Origin: Bacteroidia bacterium
Lineage (GTDB): Bacteria; Bacteroidota; Bacteroidia; Chitinophagales; Saprospiraceae
Assembly (NCBI GenBank): GCA_030426765.1
Contig: JAUHXV010000001.1
Coordinates: 124,001 to 188,000 of the forward strand
DNA: 64,000 nucleotides
Direction of reading: 5' to 3'
Below the pieces are notes generated by a model. It saw only the letters and a program-made list of their open reading frames with translations. It made no database searches and was not told where the DNA came from. The position numbers were made by a program, and so were the translations under genes. Positions 25,623 through 36,000 of the stretch are shown here, in pieces. Numbering within the stretch: the stretch's first letter is position 1; each line of letters opens with the position of its first letter.

Positions 25623-28600
25623 AAAGCATTTTTACCCGCCCGGTAAGTCCTTTCGATTTCTGTATAGCCCGGCGCAGTGTGATGTGCCTGCTTCTGGTAT
25701 CCATTGGATGTTTGCCTAACGCATATTCCTCAGACTGGGAGCTACAACATGCTGAAGGCCAACTCTCAACCTGGAACTTTTACGGAGCTACTAATGAAAC
25801 TTTTCAGGATGTAAAACTTTCCACAATGTCCGCAGCTATTAGCTGCAAGCCCGTAGTCAATGTATCGCTCAATCAGGAAGGATATGCAGTAGTCACCGGT
25901 TATATGATGGTCAATGGTCCCGAGTATCTACCTGATCAGTACACCGTTGATATCATGGGCCCTTTATCGGATACGGTGACCTGCGACAATATCGGGGAGG
26001 ATCTGATGGCCGTGGTCACAGAAATACCTACTGGAAACAGTTGTATGTCCATGATCAACGTTGAGGACAAACTTCCTCCGCAGTTTTCCTGCACCTCAGA
26101 TACCTTGCCTTGCAACACAGATATCCCGTCGATTGATTTTGAAAGTTATCTCGAATCCGTAACGGACAATTGCGATCCGGAACCAGATTACTGGTATTCA
26201 TTTGTCGTTCAGGTTTTGGGGTGTAATCCGGACAGATTTACCCACCAAATATTAGTGACCTGGACTGCCACAGATCTGTATGGAAATACAGGTACATGTG
26301 TGGATACCCTATACCTACAGAGACCGCTATTAGACGATATTGACTTTCCTCAGGATGTCACGATCGCCTGTGATGAAATGATCGATACCGACCCTTCCAA
26401 TACTGGTGTCCCGACCATTGAAGGAGAACCTATTGGGTTTTCATGTCAGCTGACCACTTTCCGAGGGGATGTGGTTATTCCCATGTGTATACCCACTTAT
26501 AAAATACGCCGAACGTGGACAGTTATGGACTGGTGCACGGGATCGTCAACATCAATGGTTCAGGAGATTCTTATAGTGGACAATAATAATCCAGTCATCA
26601 CATGCCCTCCGGACATCACACTGGATACAGATTTAGGTGATTGTACCACAGATTACACGCTGCCTCTTCCGGTTATGCTTTCAGATGCATGTGCCGACAG
26701 TAGTGATATAGAAGTAGTAATTACGATTGATGCCAATCCGCCCCTGCCGGGTTTTTTCTCTCCGGGGCAAATCGTCAATTTGGGTGCGGGCACTACCGTG
26801 ATCACGATGCGCGCAACTGATCCCTGCGGCAATTCGGCAACCTGCCAGTATACGATTACCATTGAAGATGAATCACCACCCGGAATAGTGTGTCCGGACG
26901 ATATTACCCTAGACTGCGATAGCAGCACAGATCCGGCAATGACGGGGTTGGCCACCGCCACAGATGATTGTGACAGCAATCCGATCGTGACCTATACGGA
27001 TGTTACCATCACGAATGAAGGATGTATTTCCGGTTATAAAGTCACACGAACCTGGACGGCTGAAGATGCGAGTGGCAACAAATCAAGTTGCATGCAGATG
27101 ATTCTGCTCACCGATCAATCCCCGCCTACGATTATCTGTCCGGAAGATATAACGATTGCTTGTGACGAAAGTACTGATCCTGTTGACACAGGATTTGCGT
27201 CAGCAACTGATGGCTGTGATGCCATGCCGGTGATTACCTTTTCGGATGTGACGGTGTCCGGACCATGCCCACACAGGTTTACTATCCAAAGAACCTGGAC
27301 CGCTATGGATGATTGCGGACATATGGGTTCCTGTGTGCAAGTCATTTCAATTGAGGACACAACCCCTCCCTTGATTTCATGCCCGTTCGATATGACTATT
27401 GAGTGTTCCTCACCGATCCCAACAGATATGGCTTCGGCTACGGATAACTGCAGCAGTTCATTGAATATTACCTACTCGGATATAGTGTGTGCCAATCCTG
27501 TGCTGGGATTTGCCGGGCCTTATGATATCGGTTTGTGGACCACGATCATACCGGCAGAAGGTGGCAGTGTCACAGTTATGGGAGACGATGAAGTCATGTT
27601 AACCAGTCCTGATGTAACGATCGGCTGCGATGATGCTTCCGTCCAGTTTAGTATTGACATTACCAGCAGCGGACATATTGTATTTGACTGGTACTTTGAA
27701 ACGCAGGATGTGGATGGTCCCTTCTATGATCCGTTCGGATATAATCTAAATGGAACATTTTTTCAGTTGACCGATGATGCCGGAGATGATGTACAACATG
27801 GAAGGACGTCCGTCGAGGTAACTGCAGGAGACGTTTTTGCTTTCGATCAAAGAGCCACAGATTGTATTGAAGGACCGGGAGCAACTTCTGTTGTAAATTT
27901 TCTGGCCTGTACGGAGGATATGGATGATCCGTGTAATGTACTGATCATCCGAACCCATACAGCCACAGATGAATGTGCAAATGAAGCTGCTTGTATTCAG
28001 ACCATACTACTGGTGGATACGACACCACCCGATATATCCTGTCCGGATGCAGTGACCATAGAATGTACAGAAAGCACACAACCTGTGAATACAGGAATGG
28101 CTTCCGTGACGGATAATTGCGATGCTTCACCAACATTGTCCTTTAGTGATGTTATCCTTGATATACCGTTATGTGCGCAGGCCTACGTGATCAATCGTAC
28201 GTGGATTACAGAAGATGATTGTGGGAATACAAATTTTTGTGTTCAGGTCATCACTGTTGAGGATTCAACTCCTCCGGACATGTCCTGTCCACCTGATGTT
28301 ACAATTGAGTGCACGGATTCAACACTTCCCGTGAGTACAGGTAATGCTTCCGCAACGGATTTGTGCGGGGATGTACCGGTGATTGAATACACTGATGTCA
28401 CATTAGCTGGTGGATGCCCACAGGAATACAGTATCATTCGAACATGGCTCGCAGCGGATGCGTGTGGTAATACATCGACCTGTGATCAACTGATAATTGT
28501 GGAGGACAGCACACCTCCTCTCATATCCTGTCCTTCTGATATCACACTGGAATGTGATGAAAGTACGTCACCGGACAATACAGGGATAGCTTCTGCCACT

Positions 28601-31528
28601 GATAATTGCGACGTATCTCCTGTCTTCACGTTTAGTGATGCGGTGACGGATGGTGTATGCCCTCAGGCCTTTACCATCACTCGCACCTGGATAGCAGCAG
28701 ATGCCTGTGGCAATAGCAATACATGTCAGCAAATTATTTCCATCGAAGACAATTTACCTCCGGATGTAACCTGTCCGATGGATGTGACGATTTCTTGTGC
28801 TGAAAGCAGTGACCCGACAGATTTAGGGATGGCCACGGCAACTGATCTATGTGATCCAAGTCCTGATGTCACTTTTTCAGATTTAATTGTACCCGGAAAT
28901 TGTAATGGAGAAGCGACGGTATTTCGGACATGGACTGCTATGGATGCTTGTGGTAATAGTAGCACATGCGTACAACAGATTTCAATCACAGATGATACGC
29001 CTCCTGTATTTACCTCCTGTCCTGCGGATGTCACGATAGAATGTGGTGAAAGTACGTTGCCTGATGACACAGGAATCGCTACTGCAACAGACCTCTGCGA
29101 TGTGTCAGTTGAGATCACGTATTTGGATGTAATCCTTGCCGGCATGTGTCCGCAGGAATTTACGATCAATAGAGTCTGGATAGCCACGGATGATTGTGGA
29201 AATAGTACTTCCTGCCAGCAAGTAATTTCAGTAGAGGATAATACCCCACCTAATATTCTGTGCCCTGTGGATATCACAATCGCTTGCACGGAAAGTACCG
29301 AACCCGGAAATACGGGTTTGGCTTCAGCAACTGATGCCTGTGATGCAAATCCTTTAGTCACCTACAATGATGTTGTGGTGGGTGGTGGATGTCCGGGAGA
29401 AGGTGGAATCATGCGGACCTGGACAGCAACGGATGCCTGTGGCAATACGAGTACCTGTTTGCAAATCATATCTGTTGATGACGATACACCTCCAGTGATC
29501 ACAGACTGTCCGCCTGATCTGACCATTGAATGTGACGATGATACGCTTCCTGTATCAACAGGATTTGCTTCTGCTACGGATGATTGCGATTCAGCACCTG
29601 TCATTACCTACAGCGATTCTATTGCTGATGGTGACTGTCCGCAGGACTATACCATCACAAGGATATGGACGGCCATGGATGCGTGTGGCAACAGTAGTAC
29701 ATGTGCACAGATGATTTCGGTGGAGGATAATACACTTCCCGTGATTACGTTTTGTCCCCCTGATGTGACAATCAGTTGTGAAGAGAGCACCGCCCCAGGC
29801 AATACAGGTACCGCTTCTGCAACAGACAACTGTTCAGCAGATGTAACTATCACTTTTGATGATTCAATTTCAGATGGCGCATGTCCGCAGGAGATTACCC
29901 TTACGAGAGTTTGGATAGCTACTGACGATTGCGGAAATTTCTCGACATGTGTTCAGATGATTACGACTGAAGATACGTCTCCTCCTTTGATAACATGTCC
30001 GGCTCACATCACTGTAGCGTGTGATGAAAGTATACTTCCAGATAATACAGGAATGGCAGGCGCTACTGATAATTGTGATCCTGTTCCAGTTGTAACGTAT
30101 AATGATGTCACTTTAGGATCACAGTTTTGCGCAGAGCAATCCACTATCCTTCGAACCTGGACGATTACGGATGCATGTGGAAACGGAACAAATTGTATTC
30201 AGATCATTACGATCATAGATATTACGCCACCTCAGTTTACTCCATGTCCGGCGGACATTACAATAGAATGTGGTGAAGATCCATCACCTGAAAATATAGG
30301 TTTTGCAAGTGCATCCGACAATTGTGATAGTGCTCCTGTGATTACCTACAGTGACATCACTACAGAAGGGACATGTGGATCAAATTATTCGGTCACCCGC
30401 ACATGGACAGCTACGGATGCTTGCGGGAATGCAGCCACCTGTGTACAGATGATTTTTGTTGAGGACAACACGCCTCCGGTTTGCTCTGCACAGGATATTA
30501 CAATTACTGAAATTCTTGATCCGGAAACGGGTGTCATATATATAACAGCAGAGATGATTGACGATGGATCGTTTGATGCCTGTGGCGGACCGGTGACCCT
30601 TGAGGTCATTCCGGATTCACTTTTGTGTGAAGATGAGGGACCCAATGAAGTTACCCTGGTTGTGACCGACGAGTGTGGAAACAGTTCTACCTGTACTGCC
30701 ATTGTCACGATTGACTGTATTGATCCGTGCGTGAATATTATGGGATGGGTATACCTGGCTGGTGCAGCAACGGATCCCACAGGGCTACCGGATACATATA
30801 CTGTTCCGATGCGTACTGATTTAAATGACCTGCATGTTTTGCCGGGACAATCGTATTTCGATCCGTTTTTTGGTGTAAAGTATACACCACCCGGACAACC
30901 TTATTCCGGTGCACCATGGTTTTATCCCGGCATGGAGGGTGACATGTTCGATTCGGGTGGAGATCCGATGATGGGGGATGCCGGATATCCTCCAACGGTT
31001 GTGGACTGGGTACTTGTCAGCCTGAGAGAAGATTCTGCAGGTACAGACGGCCCCGTTTGTATGGCAGCAGCTTTGGTACACAACGACGGAGCCATTGAGT
31101 TTGTAGAAGAATTTGACTGTTGTAATCTGGATCTGGAAGCATCGTATTTTCTGGTGGTTGAACATCGCAACCATCTGATCGTCATGTCCGATGATTCGTT
31201 GCCGATCGATTTGAACAACAGTACGATCACCTACGATTTTAGAATTCAGCAAAGTTACCTGGATGATCCCTTCATGTTTGGGGCTTCAGCCCAGTTAGAG
31301 ATTCTTCCCGGCATATATGCGATGCTGGCAGCAAATGGAGAGCAGTCTTCATCCGATAACGCGGATACGGATATCAATATCAGTGATCGGGTAGCATGGC
31401 AGGATGATAACAGTAGTGTAGGAGAATACCGGGTGGGGGATTACAACCTCAATGGAGATACAAACTTTAATGACCGTATTACCTGGGAGTTTTTCAATGA
31501 CAACTTCACTAGCGTACCGAGAGATTGA
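25619..31528 (+). CDS. Giant secreted HYR-repeat protein lacking a T9SS sorting domain (1969 aa)
   Basis: Start ATG 25619 gives a plausible signal peptide (FTRPVSPFDFCIARRSV, then MCLLLVSIGCLPNAYSS); a longer frame from 25490 adds a non-signal N terminus. An N-terminal module (VNVSLNQEGYAVVTG... GNSCMSMINVEDKLPP) and a YKIRRTWTVMDWC module precede an array of about 13 HYR domains (about residues 420-1620), each with CP..(I/V)TI.C, NC, RTWTA.DACGN.S.C and DNTPP. The fourth HYR carries an inserted beta domain (about 626-771). The C-terminal module (1703-1969) ends in dockerin-like loops (NADTDINISDRVAWQ; GDYNLNGDTNFNDRITWEF) and stops at SVPRD. No YQNxPNPF-type T9SS domain is present, unlike the paralogues. 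The next gene, 80 bp away, encodes a cohesin-like protein that has one. Confidence 0.87.
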   Translation: MKSIFTRPVSPFDFCIARRSVMCLLLVSIGCLPNAYSSDWELQHAEGQLSTWNFYGATNETFQDVKLSTMSAAISCKPVVNVSLNQEGYAVVTGYMMVNGPEYLPDQYTVDIMGPLSDTVTCDNIGEDLMAVVTEIPTGNSCMSMINVEDKLPPQFSCTSDTLPCNTDIPSIDFESYLESVTDNCDPEPDYWYSFVVQVLGCNPDRFTHQILVTWTATDLYGNTGTCVDTLYLQRPLLDDIDFPQDVTIACDEMIDTDPSNTGVPTIEGEPIGFSCQLTTFRGDVVIPMCIPTYKIRRTWTVMDWCTGSSTSMVQEILIVDNNNPVITCPPDITLDTDLGDCTTDYTLPLPVMLSDACADSSDIEVVITIDANPPLPGFFSPGQIVNLGAGTTVITMRATDPCGNSATCQYTITIEDESPPGIVCPDDITLDCDSSTDPAMTGLATATDDCDSNPIVTYTDVTITNEGCISGYKVTRTWTAEDASGNKSSCMQMILLTDQSPPTIICPEDITIACDESTDPVDTGFASATDGCDAMPVITFSDVTVSGPCPHRFTIQRTWTAMDDCGHMGSCVQVISIEDTTPPLISCPFDMTIECSSPIPTDMASATDNCSSSLNITYSDIVCANPVLGFAGPYDIGLWTTIIPAEGGSVTVMGDDEVMLTSPDVTIGCDDASVQFSIDITSSGHIVFDWYFETQDVDGPFYDPFGYNLNGTFFQLTDDAGDDVQHGRTSVEVTAGDVFAFDQRATDCIEGPGATSVVNFLACTEDMDDPCNVLIIRTHTATDECANEAACIQTILLVDTTPPDISCPDAVTIECTESTQPVNTGMASVTDNCDASPTLSFSDVILDIPLCAQAYVINRTWITEDDCGNTNFCVQVITVEDSTPPDMSCPPDVTIECTDSTLPVSTGNASATDLCGDVPVIEYTDVTLAGGCPQEYSIIRTWLAADACGNTSTCDQLIIVEDSTPPLISCPSDITLECDESTSPDNTGIASATDNCDVSPVFTFSDAVTDGVCPQAFTITRTWIAADACGNSNTCQQIISIEDNLPPDVTCPMDVTISCAESSDPTDLGMATATDLCDPSPDVTFSDLIVPGNCNGEATVFRTWTAMDACGNSSTCVQQISITDDTPPVFTSCPADVTIECGESTLPDDTGIATATDLCDVSVEITYLDVILAGMCPQEFTINRVWIATDDCGNSTSCQQVISVEDNTPPNILCPVDITIACTESTEPGNTGLASATDACDANPLVTYNDVVVGGGCPGEGGIMRTWTATDACGNTSTCLQIISVDDDTPPVITDCPPDLTIECDDDTLPVSTGFASATDDCDSAPVITYSDSIADGDCPQDYTITRIWTAMDACGNSSTCAQMISVEDNTLPVITFCPPDVTISCEESTAPGNTGTASATDNCSADVTITFDDSISDGACPQEITLTRVWIATDDCGNFSTCVQMITTEDTSPPLITCPAHITVACDESILPDNTGMAGATDNCDPVPVVTYNDVTLGSQFCAEQSTILRTWTITDACGNGTNCIQIITIIDITPPQFTPCPADITIECGEDPSPENIGFASASDNCDSAPVITYSDITTEGTCGSNYSVTRTWTATDACGNAATCVQMIFVEDNTPPVCSAQDITITEILDPETGVIYITAEMIDDGSFDACGGPVTLEVIPDSLLCEDEGPNEVTLVVTDECGNSSTCTAIVTIDCIDPCVNIMGWVYLAGAATDPTGLPDTYTVPMRTDLNDLHVLPGQSYFDPFFGVKYTPPGQPYSGAPWFYPGMEGDMFDSGGDPMMGDAGYPPTVVDWVLVSLREDSAGTDGPVCMAAALVHNDGAIEFVEEFDCCNLDLEASYFLVVEHRNHLIVMSDDSLPIDLNNSTITYDFRIQQSYLDDPFMFGASAQLEILPGIYAMLAANGEQSSSDNADTDINISDRVAWQDDNSSVGEYRVGDYNLNGDTNFNDRITWEFFNDNFTSVPRD
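27494..27930 (+). other. Inserted domain within HYR 4 of the 1969-aa protein
   Basis: A stretch of about 145 residues beginning NPVLGFAGPYDIGLW, with VFDWYFETQDVDGP and FGYNLNGTFFQLTDD, interrupts an HYR domain between its TYSDIVC strand and its RTHTATDECAN strand. The same insertion occurs at the same place in the 2946-aa protein (39024-39468). Probably a beta-sandwich ligand-binding or structural domain; family not named. Confidence 0.65.
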
Positions 31529-31608
31529 TCATTGATCTTCGTTGATCTAACAGGATATGCCAAATAAGTGGTTGTGATAAAAGAGAATTGCATTTAAATT
31601 TTTCGAAC

Positions 31609-32616
31609 ATGAAACAAGTTGTTTGGTTCACACGCATGGTTCACGTCATGATACTTTTATGTGGAATAGCATGCACCTCTTTAGCAGGGCAGGAGAGACC
31701 CCTGGTTGAAATCCGGTTTACTAATCCGGTGTATGATGTCAACTCGCGAATGTACTCAGTCGATGCAGAGATGATGTCGCTGAATGCAGATGAGGAGTTT
31801 TTCGGGATGAACCTGCGTTTTTTTTATGACGCAACGTTCCTGCAGTTTAAAGCGATTGATCAGGTACATCAGGGGTATGGGTTTTTAGGCACGCCGCCTA
31901 AGGCCGTGGTCGGAGGAGCGACCAGCGGATCTGTTCTTTTTGATTTTGACAACAAAGCAGGTTATATCAATAGTACAGTGATTCTGACCAATGCGCTTTA
32001 TCCACTTGCCTTGCCTAAGAAGGAGTGGGTGAAGGCTTTCAGGGTCAAGTTTTTTGTTCCGCTTTCAGTGCTCGCCAGCCCAGCTTTCTGTCCCAGTATT
32101 ATCTGGGATAAGGAATTCGATCCAGCCATGGGAGGTTTTCTGCAGGGCAGTGAAGGTGTGTTGATCGCGGTCGTGGAGAAGGAAGACGAGTCAGGTGCTG
32201 AGGCGCTTGTCGCAGACACATATGGACATCCGTTCAATTGGGAATATTATGATATGCAAGGCCTTCCTCATGGGCAAATTGTATCCGAAACATGTATTCC
32301 GATCAACAATACGATCACGGAGGAACCGGATAAGTCGCCTGCTGGTGGGTATGATATTGCACAGAATACGCCCAACCCATTTTCCGGGGAAACAACGATA
32401 ACGTTTACGCTCCCTAAGATGGAGTATGCAGCGCTCATCCTGTATGATGCAGAGGGGACGATCCGGGAGACCATTGAAGGGCAGTTTAATGCCGGTGAGA
32501 ATAAGGTCCTCCTCAGAATGAAAAGCTGGATGCTGGATTCCGGAGTGATCTATTACAGGTTGCAAACAGATACATACCGATCCGGGGCGATCTCAATGGT
32601 CTGTATTAGGGCCTGA
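31609..32616 (+). CDS. Cohesin-like secreted protein with T9SS sorting domain (335 aa)
   Basis: Start ATG 31609 (MKQVVWFTRMVHVMILLCGIA, cleavage near LAGQ); a TTG seven codons upstream is unlikely. Residues about 24-165 form a beta-rich domain with a cohesin-like pattern: VEIRFTNPVYDVNSRMYSVD, FFGMNLRFFYDATFLQFKAI, SGSVLFDFDNKAGYINST, WVKAFRVKFFV. The T9SS type-A sorting domain is about 245-335 (YDIAQNTPNPFSGETTITFTL, then YYRLQTDTYRS and a final CIRA). It is 80 bp downstream of, and in line with, the 1969-aa giant that lacks such a domain. I infer that it may anchor the giant at the surface; the cohesin assignment rests on pattern, not on a search. Confidence 0.72.
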   Translation: MKQVVWFTRMVHVMILLCGIACTSLAGQERPLVEIRFTNPVYDVNSRMYSVDAEMMSLNADEEFFGMNLRFFYDATFLQFKAIDQVHQGYGFLGTPPKAVVGGATSGSVLFDFDNKAGYINSTVILTNALYPLALPKKEWVKAFRVKFFVPLSVLASPAFCPSIIWDKEFDPAMGGFLQGSEGVLIAVVEKEDESGAEALVADTYGHPFNWEYYDMQGLPHGQIVSETCIPINNTITEEPDKSPAGGYDIAQNTPNPFSGETTITFTLPKMEYAALILYDAEGTIRETIEGQFNAGENKVLLRMKSWMLDSGVIYYRLQTDTYRSGAISMVCIRA

Positions 32617-33000
32617 AAAGATTGTCTAGCTCAAAACACCATGAGAAATCATAGTGAATATGATATGCGAACGCCTGATTTTATAAAATGATAAGGCTGA
32701 ATGAGCTATCAGGAATGGATCCGTAAAGCCGGATAAAGGAGCCTTAGCTAATTTTTATACATAAATCTTATATTATCAATATCAAACATATTATAATAAA
32801 ATATTATATGAATAATAATTATTCAAAAAAAAATGTGTAAAGAAGGTGCAGTTAATACATATTACATATATTTGTAATATGTATTAAACTAATAAAGCGC
32901 ATAAATTGAATTAGAAAAATATTTAATATGTAATCCGGTCCCATCCCAAGAATTGCTCCCAAAGCAGTAACGAAGATTTAATTAACCCAAACCGTCGATT
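32617..33000 (+). other. 384-bp intergenic region before the 1338-aa gene
   Basis: No gene seen. It contains the palindrome ATTTTATAAAAT (32678-32689) nested between GCCT and AGGC, an AT-rich stretch, the 14-bp perfect inverted repeat at 32852-32887, and a leader with the TGCT/AGCA hairpin also found before 25452. Confidence 0.6.
32852..32887 (+). promoter_or_regulatory. Perfect 14-bp inverted repeat around a -7 box, copy 2
   Basis: Arms 32852-32865 and 32874-32887 are exact reverse complements separated by ATATATTT. The -7 box TATATTTG (32867-32874) lies in the centre. The inner half-sites ACATATTA and TAATATGT with N10 spacing correspond to 25315-25340. A repressor or activator dimer site is inferred. 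Confidence 0.6.
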
Positions 33001-36000
33001 ATGAAAAAACTAGTTCTATCTGGTTTTAAAGAGACCCTCTGCGCATTATCCAGCGTTCTGCTTACCCTGTTGTTGGTCTGCAGCAACCTGGTGCTTGTTC
33101 AGGGACAATGCGAAATGTCCTGCCCTCCCATGGATCCCCCCACGCCGATAAGTCTTTCGTCCGATTGTGTGGATGAACTGACCTATCAGCTAATAGGTGT
33201 AACGCCTCCGCCTCCACCTTGCCCGCCGGGTCCGATGGAAGTAGAGATCTTCGACAACGGCGTTCCATTAGGCAATATGATCACTGCCGACATGATTGGA
33301 AATACCTATATGGTGATCGTCACGCATTTGCCTTCAGGGAATACATGTATGGCCACGATCATAGTTCAGGACAAACAGGCTCCTATAGTCAATTGCCCTG
33401 AGGATGTGACACTGGAATGTACGGCCGATCTGGATGACTACAATCCGATTGCTGCCACAGATATTTCTGATTGTTCCTCAACTACCATATATATAGATGA
33501 CGCGCTGCAGTTTGCCGGCATGTGTCAGAACTCCATCATCAGCCAGTATGAGCGTACGTATATTATTGTCGACGCGTATAACAATGCGGACACGTGCTAT
33601 CAGACGATCTCTTTACAAAAAGAAGATTTGGCAGATGTTGATTTTCCCGATGATCTGGTCGGACCGGATGCTTTAAATTGTTTTCCTCCTCCGGACACCA
33701 CACCAGCCAATACGGGATATCCTTCAGTAGATGGAAACCCAATTGTAAATGGAGCTTTTTGTAACATCAGCGCTGTATACACAGACCTCGTAGGTCCTCT
33801 CTGTTCAGGTGGATATAAGATATTACGTACCTGGACGGTTTACGACTGGTGTGATAATAGTGCTTCCAGTTCAGCCGTTCAGACGATCGAAGTACTGGAC
33901 ATAACCCCTCCGGAAGTCACAGCACCGGATGACATCACCGTTTCCACCGGTGGGTCATCGTGTAGTGCCGATGTAACCATTCCTCCGGCAGTTGTTTTTG
34001 AGGATTGCTCAAATTACACGGTTGTTACGGACATAGAAGGACCCTTTAATCCCATTTTTGATAATGGTGGCACAGCAGAAGACTTGCCTGCTGGTGTTCA
34101 CCGCGTGATTTTTATTGCAACCAATGATTGCCAGTTGGAAGGCCGGGATACAATGTATATAACCGTTAAAGATCTGACGCCACCGACTCCGGTTTGCAAT
34201 CTTCACCTCGCTATCCCGGTTAATCACCTCGGTACGACAGTGGTACCCGCATCGATATTTGATGGCGGAAGTACGGACAATTGTAGCGATGTATATGTGA
34301 AGGCAAAACGCATGGATACACCGCAGGGATATACCTGTGCCAATCCGGGAAATCCGAACAACCTGTTTGATGACATCGTGCAGTTCTGCTGCGAAGACAT
34401 CCCAAACAATAATATCACCATCATTCTCAGAATTTATGATCTGCCACCGGTAGCCGGTCCGGTTAGTGATGATTATCTCAACGGACATTACAATGAGTGT
34501 ATGGTCCTGGTACAAGTGCAGGATAAACTTCCTCCGACAATTGTGTGCCCGAGCGACCTGACGATTAGTTGTCAGTTTCCATTCACAGAAGAAAACCTGG
34601 ATGTATTTGGTGAAGTGGCTTTATCAGAAGCAGCCAGAGAAGATATATGTATTGATGATCCGGGTGTTCCGGGAGACCCGGGACTACAGTGTATCGGAAG
34701 AGATGGACTGGCTACAGACAATTGTAATGTCGAGATCGAAGAGCTCGATCCGGTCATTACGATGAATGATTGCAACACAGGAACCATCGTAAGAACATTT
34801 GTCGCAACAGATGATGGAGGCCTGCAGGCTTCCTGTCAGCAAGTGATCACAATCGTCAATTTCAATCTTTTTACGGAAGGAGATATCACCTGGCCGGAAG
34901 ATTACACAGCCAACGATATATGTGATGTGTCACTGCTGGATCCTGACGAACTCGATCCTCCGTATAACATGCCTGTACTGGCGGATAAACCATGCAGTAT
35001 GGTTGCCGCGACCAGTGATGATGACGTGTATGATTTTTCAAATAATGATCAGGCATGCTTCAAGATACTGCGTCACTGGACAGTGATGGATTGGTGTCAG
35101 CTCGATGGTCAGGGAGCAGGTATCTGGACACATACGCAGGTGATCAAAGTGATGAATACGGAAGGCCCAACGATTGAACCGATTGCGGACCTTAATGAAT
35201 GCTCCCTTGAACCGGATTGCGGAGGCAAGGTGATTGATTTTAGTGCCACTGCAGGTGATGCCTGCTCAGGTCCGGGTTCATTGGAATGGAAATATTTCAT
35301 CGATGAAAACAATGACAATTCATTTGAATATACATCTCCTGTGATAGTCGGAGGAACTCTTGAGTTTTCTTACGATATGCCACTGGGCGATCACCGGATT
35401 CTCTATTCTGTGTGGGATTTATGTGGCAATGTCACGTATGAGGAGCAGCTTGTTTCTGTAACGAGTTGCGTCGGTCCTGAAGCCGTGTGTCTTTACCTGA
35501 CTACAAGTCTGATGCCAGTAGATCTTGATGGTGAACCCGGGGCAGATTGGGGTATGGTGACGATCACAGCGAATATGTTTGACGGAGGAAGTTATCACCC
35601 ATGTGGAAACGATATTTTCTTCTCTTTCAGCAGCACCTTGACGGATACCACACGTGTGTTTGAGTGCGTACCGCTTGGTGAGCAGGACATTGAGTTGTGG
35701 GTGATAGATGAAAATGGAATTGCCAGCGTTTGTGCAACGACGATTGATATTCAGGACAACCAGCATTTCTGCCCACCTCAACCCGGCAACACCGGTACGA
35801 TTTCCGGAAACATAACGGTTCCGGATCAGGGTGCGCTATCTGATGCGATGGTGTATCTGGAAGGTAGCAACCTGGCGGGTATCCCATCCGCAACCAATGG
35901 TCACTTTGTTTTCCCCGCCATGCCTTTGGGTGGAGAATATGTGGTAAGACCGGAAAGAGAAGGTGATGCCAAAAATGGTGTCTCCACATTGGACCTCATT

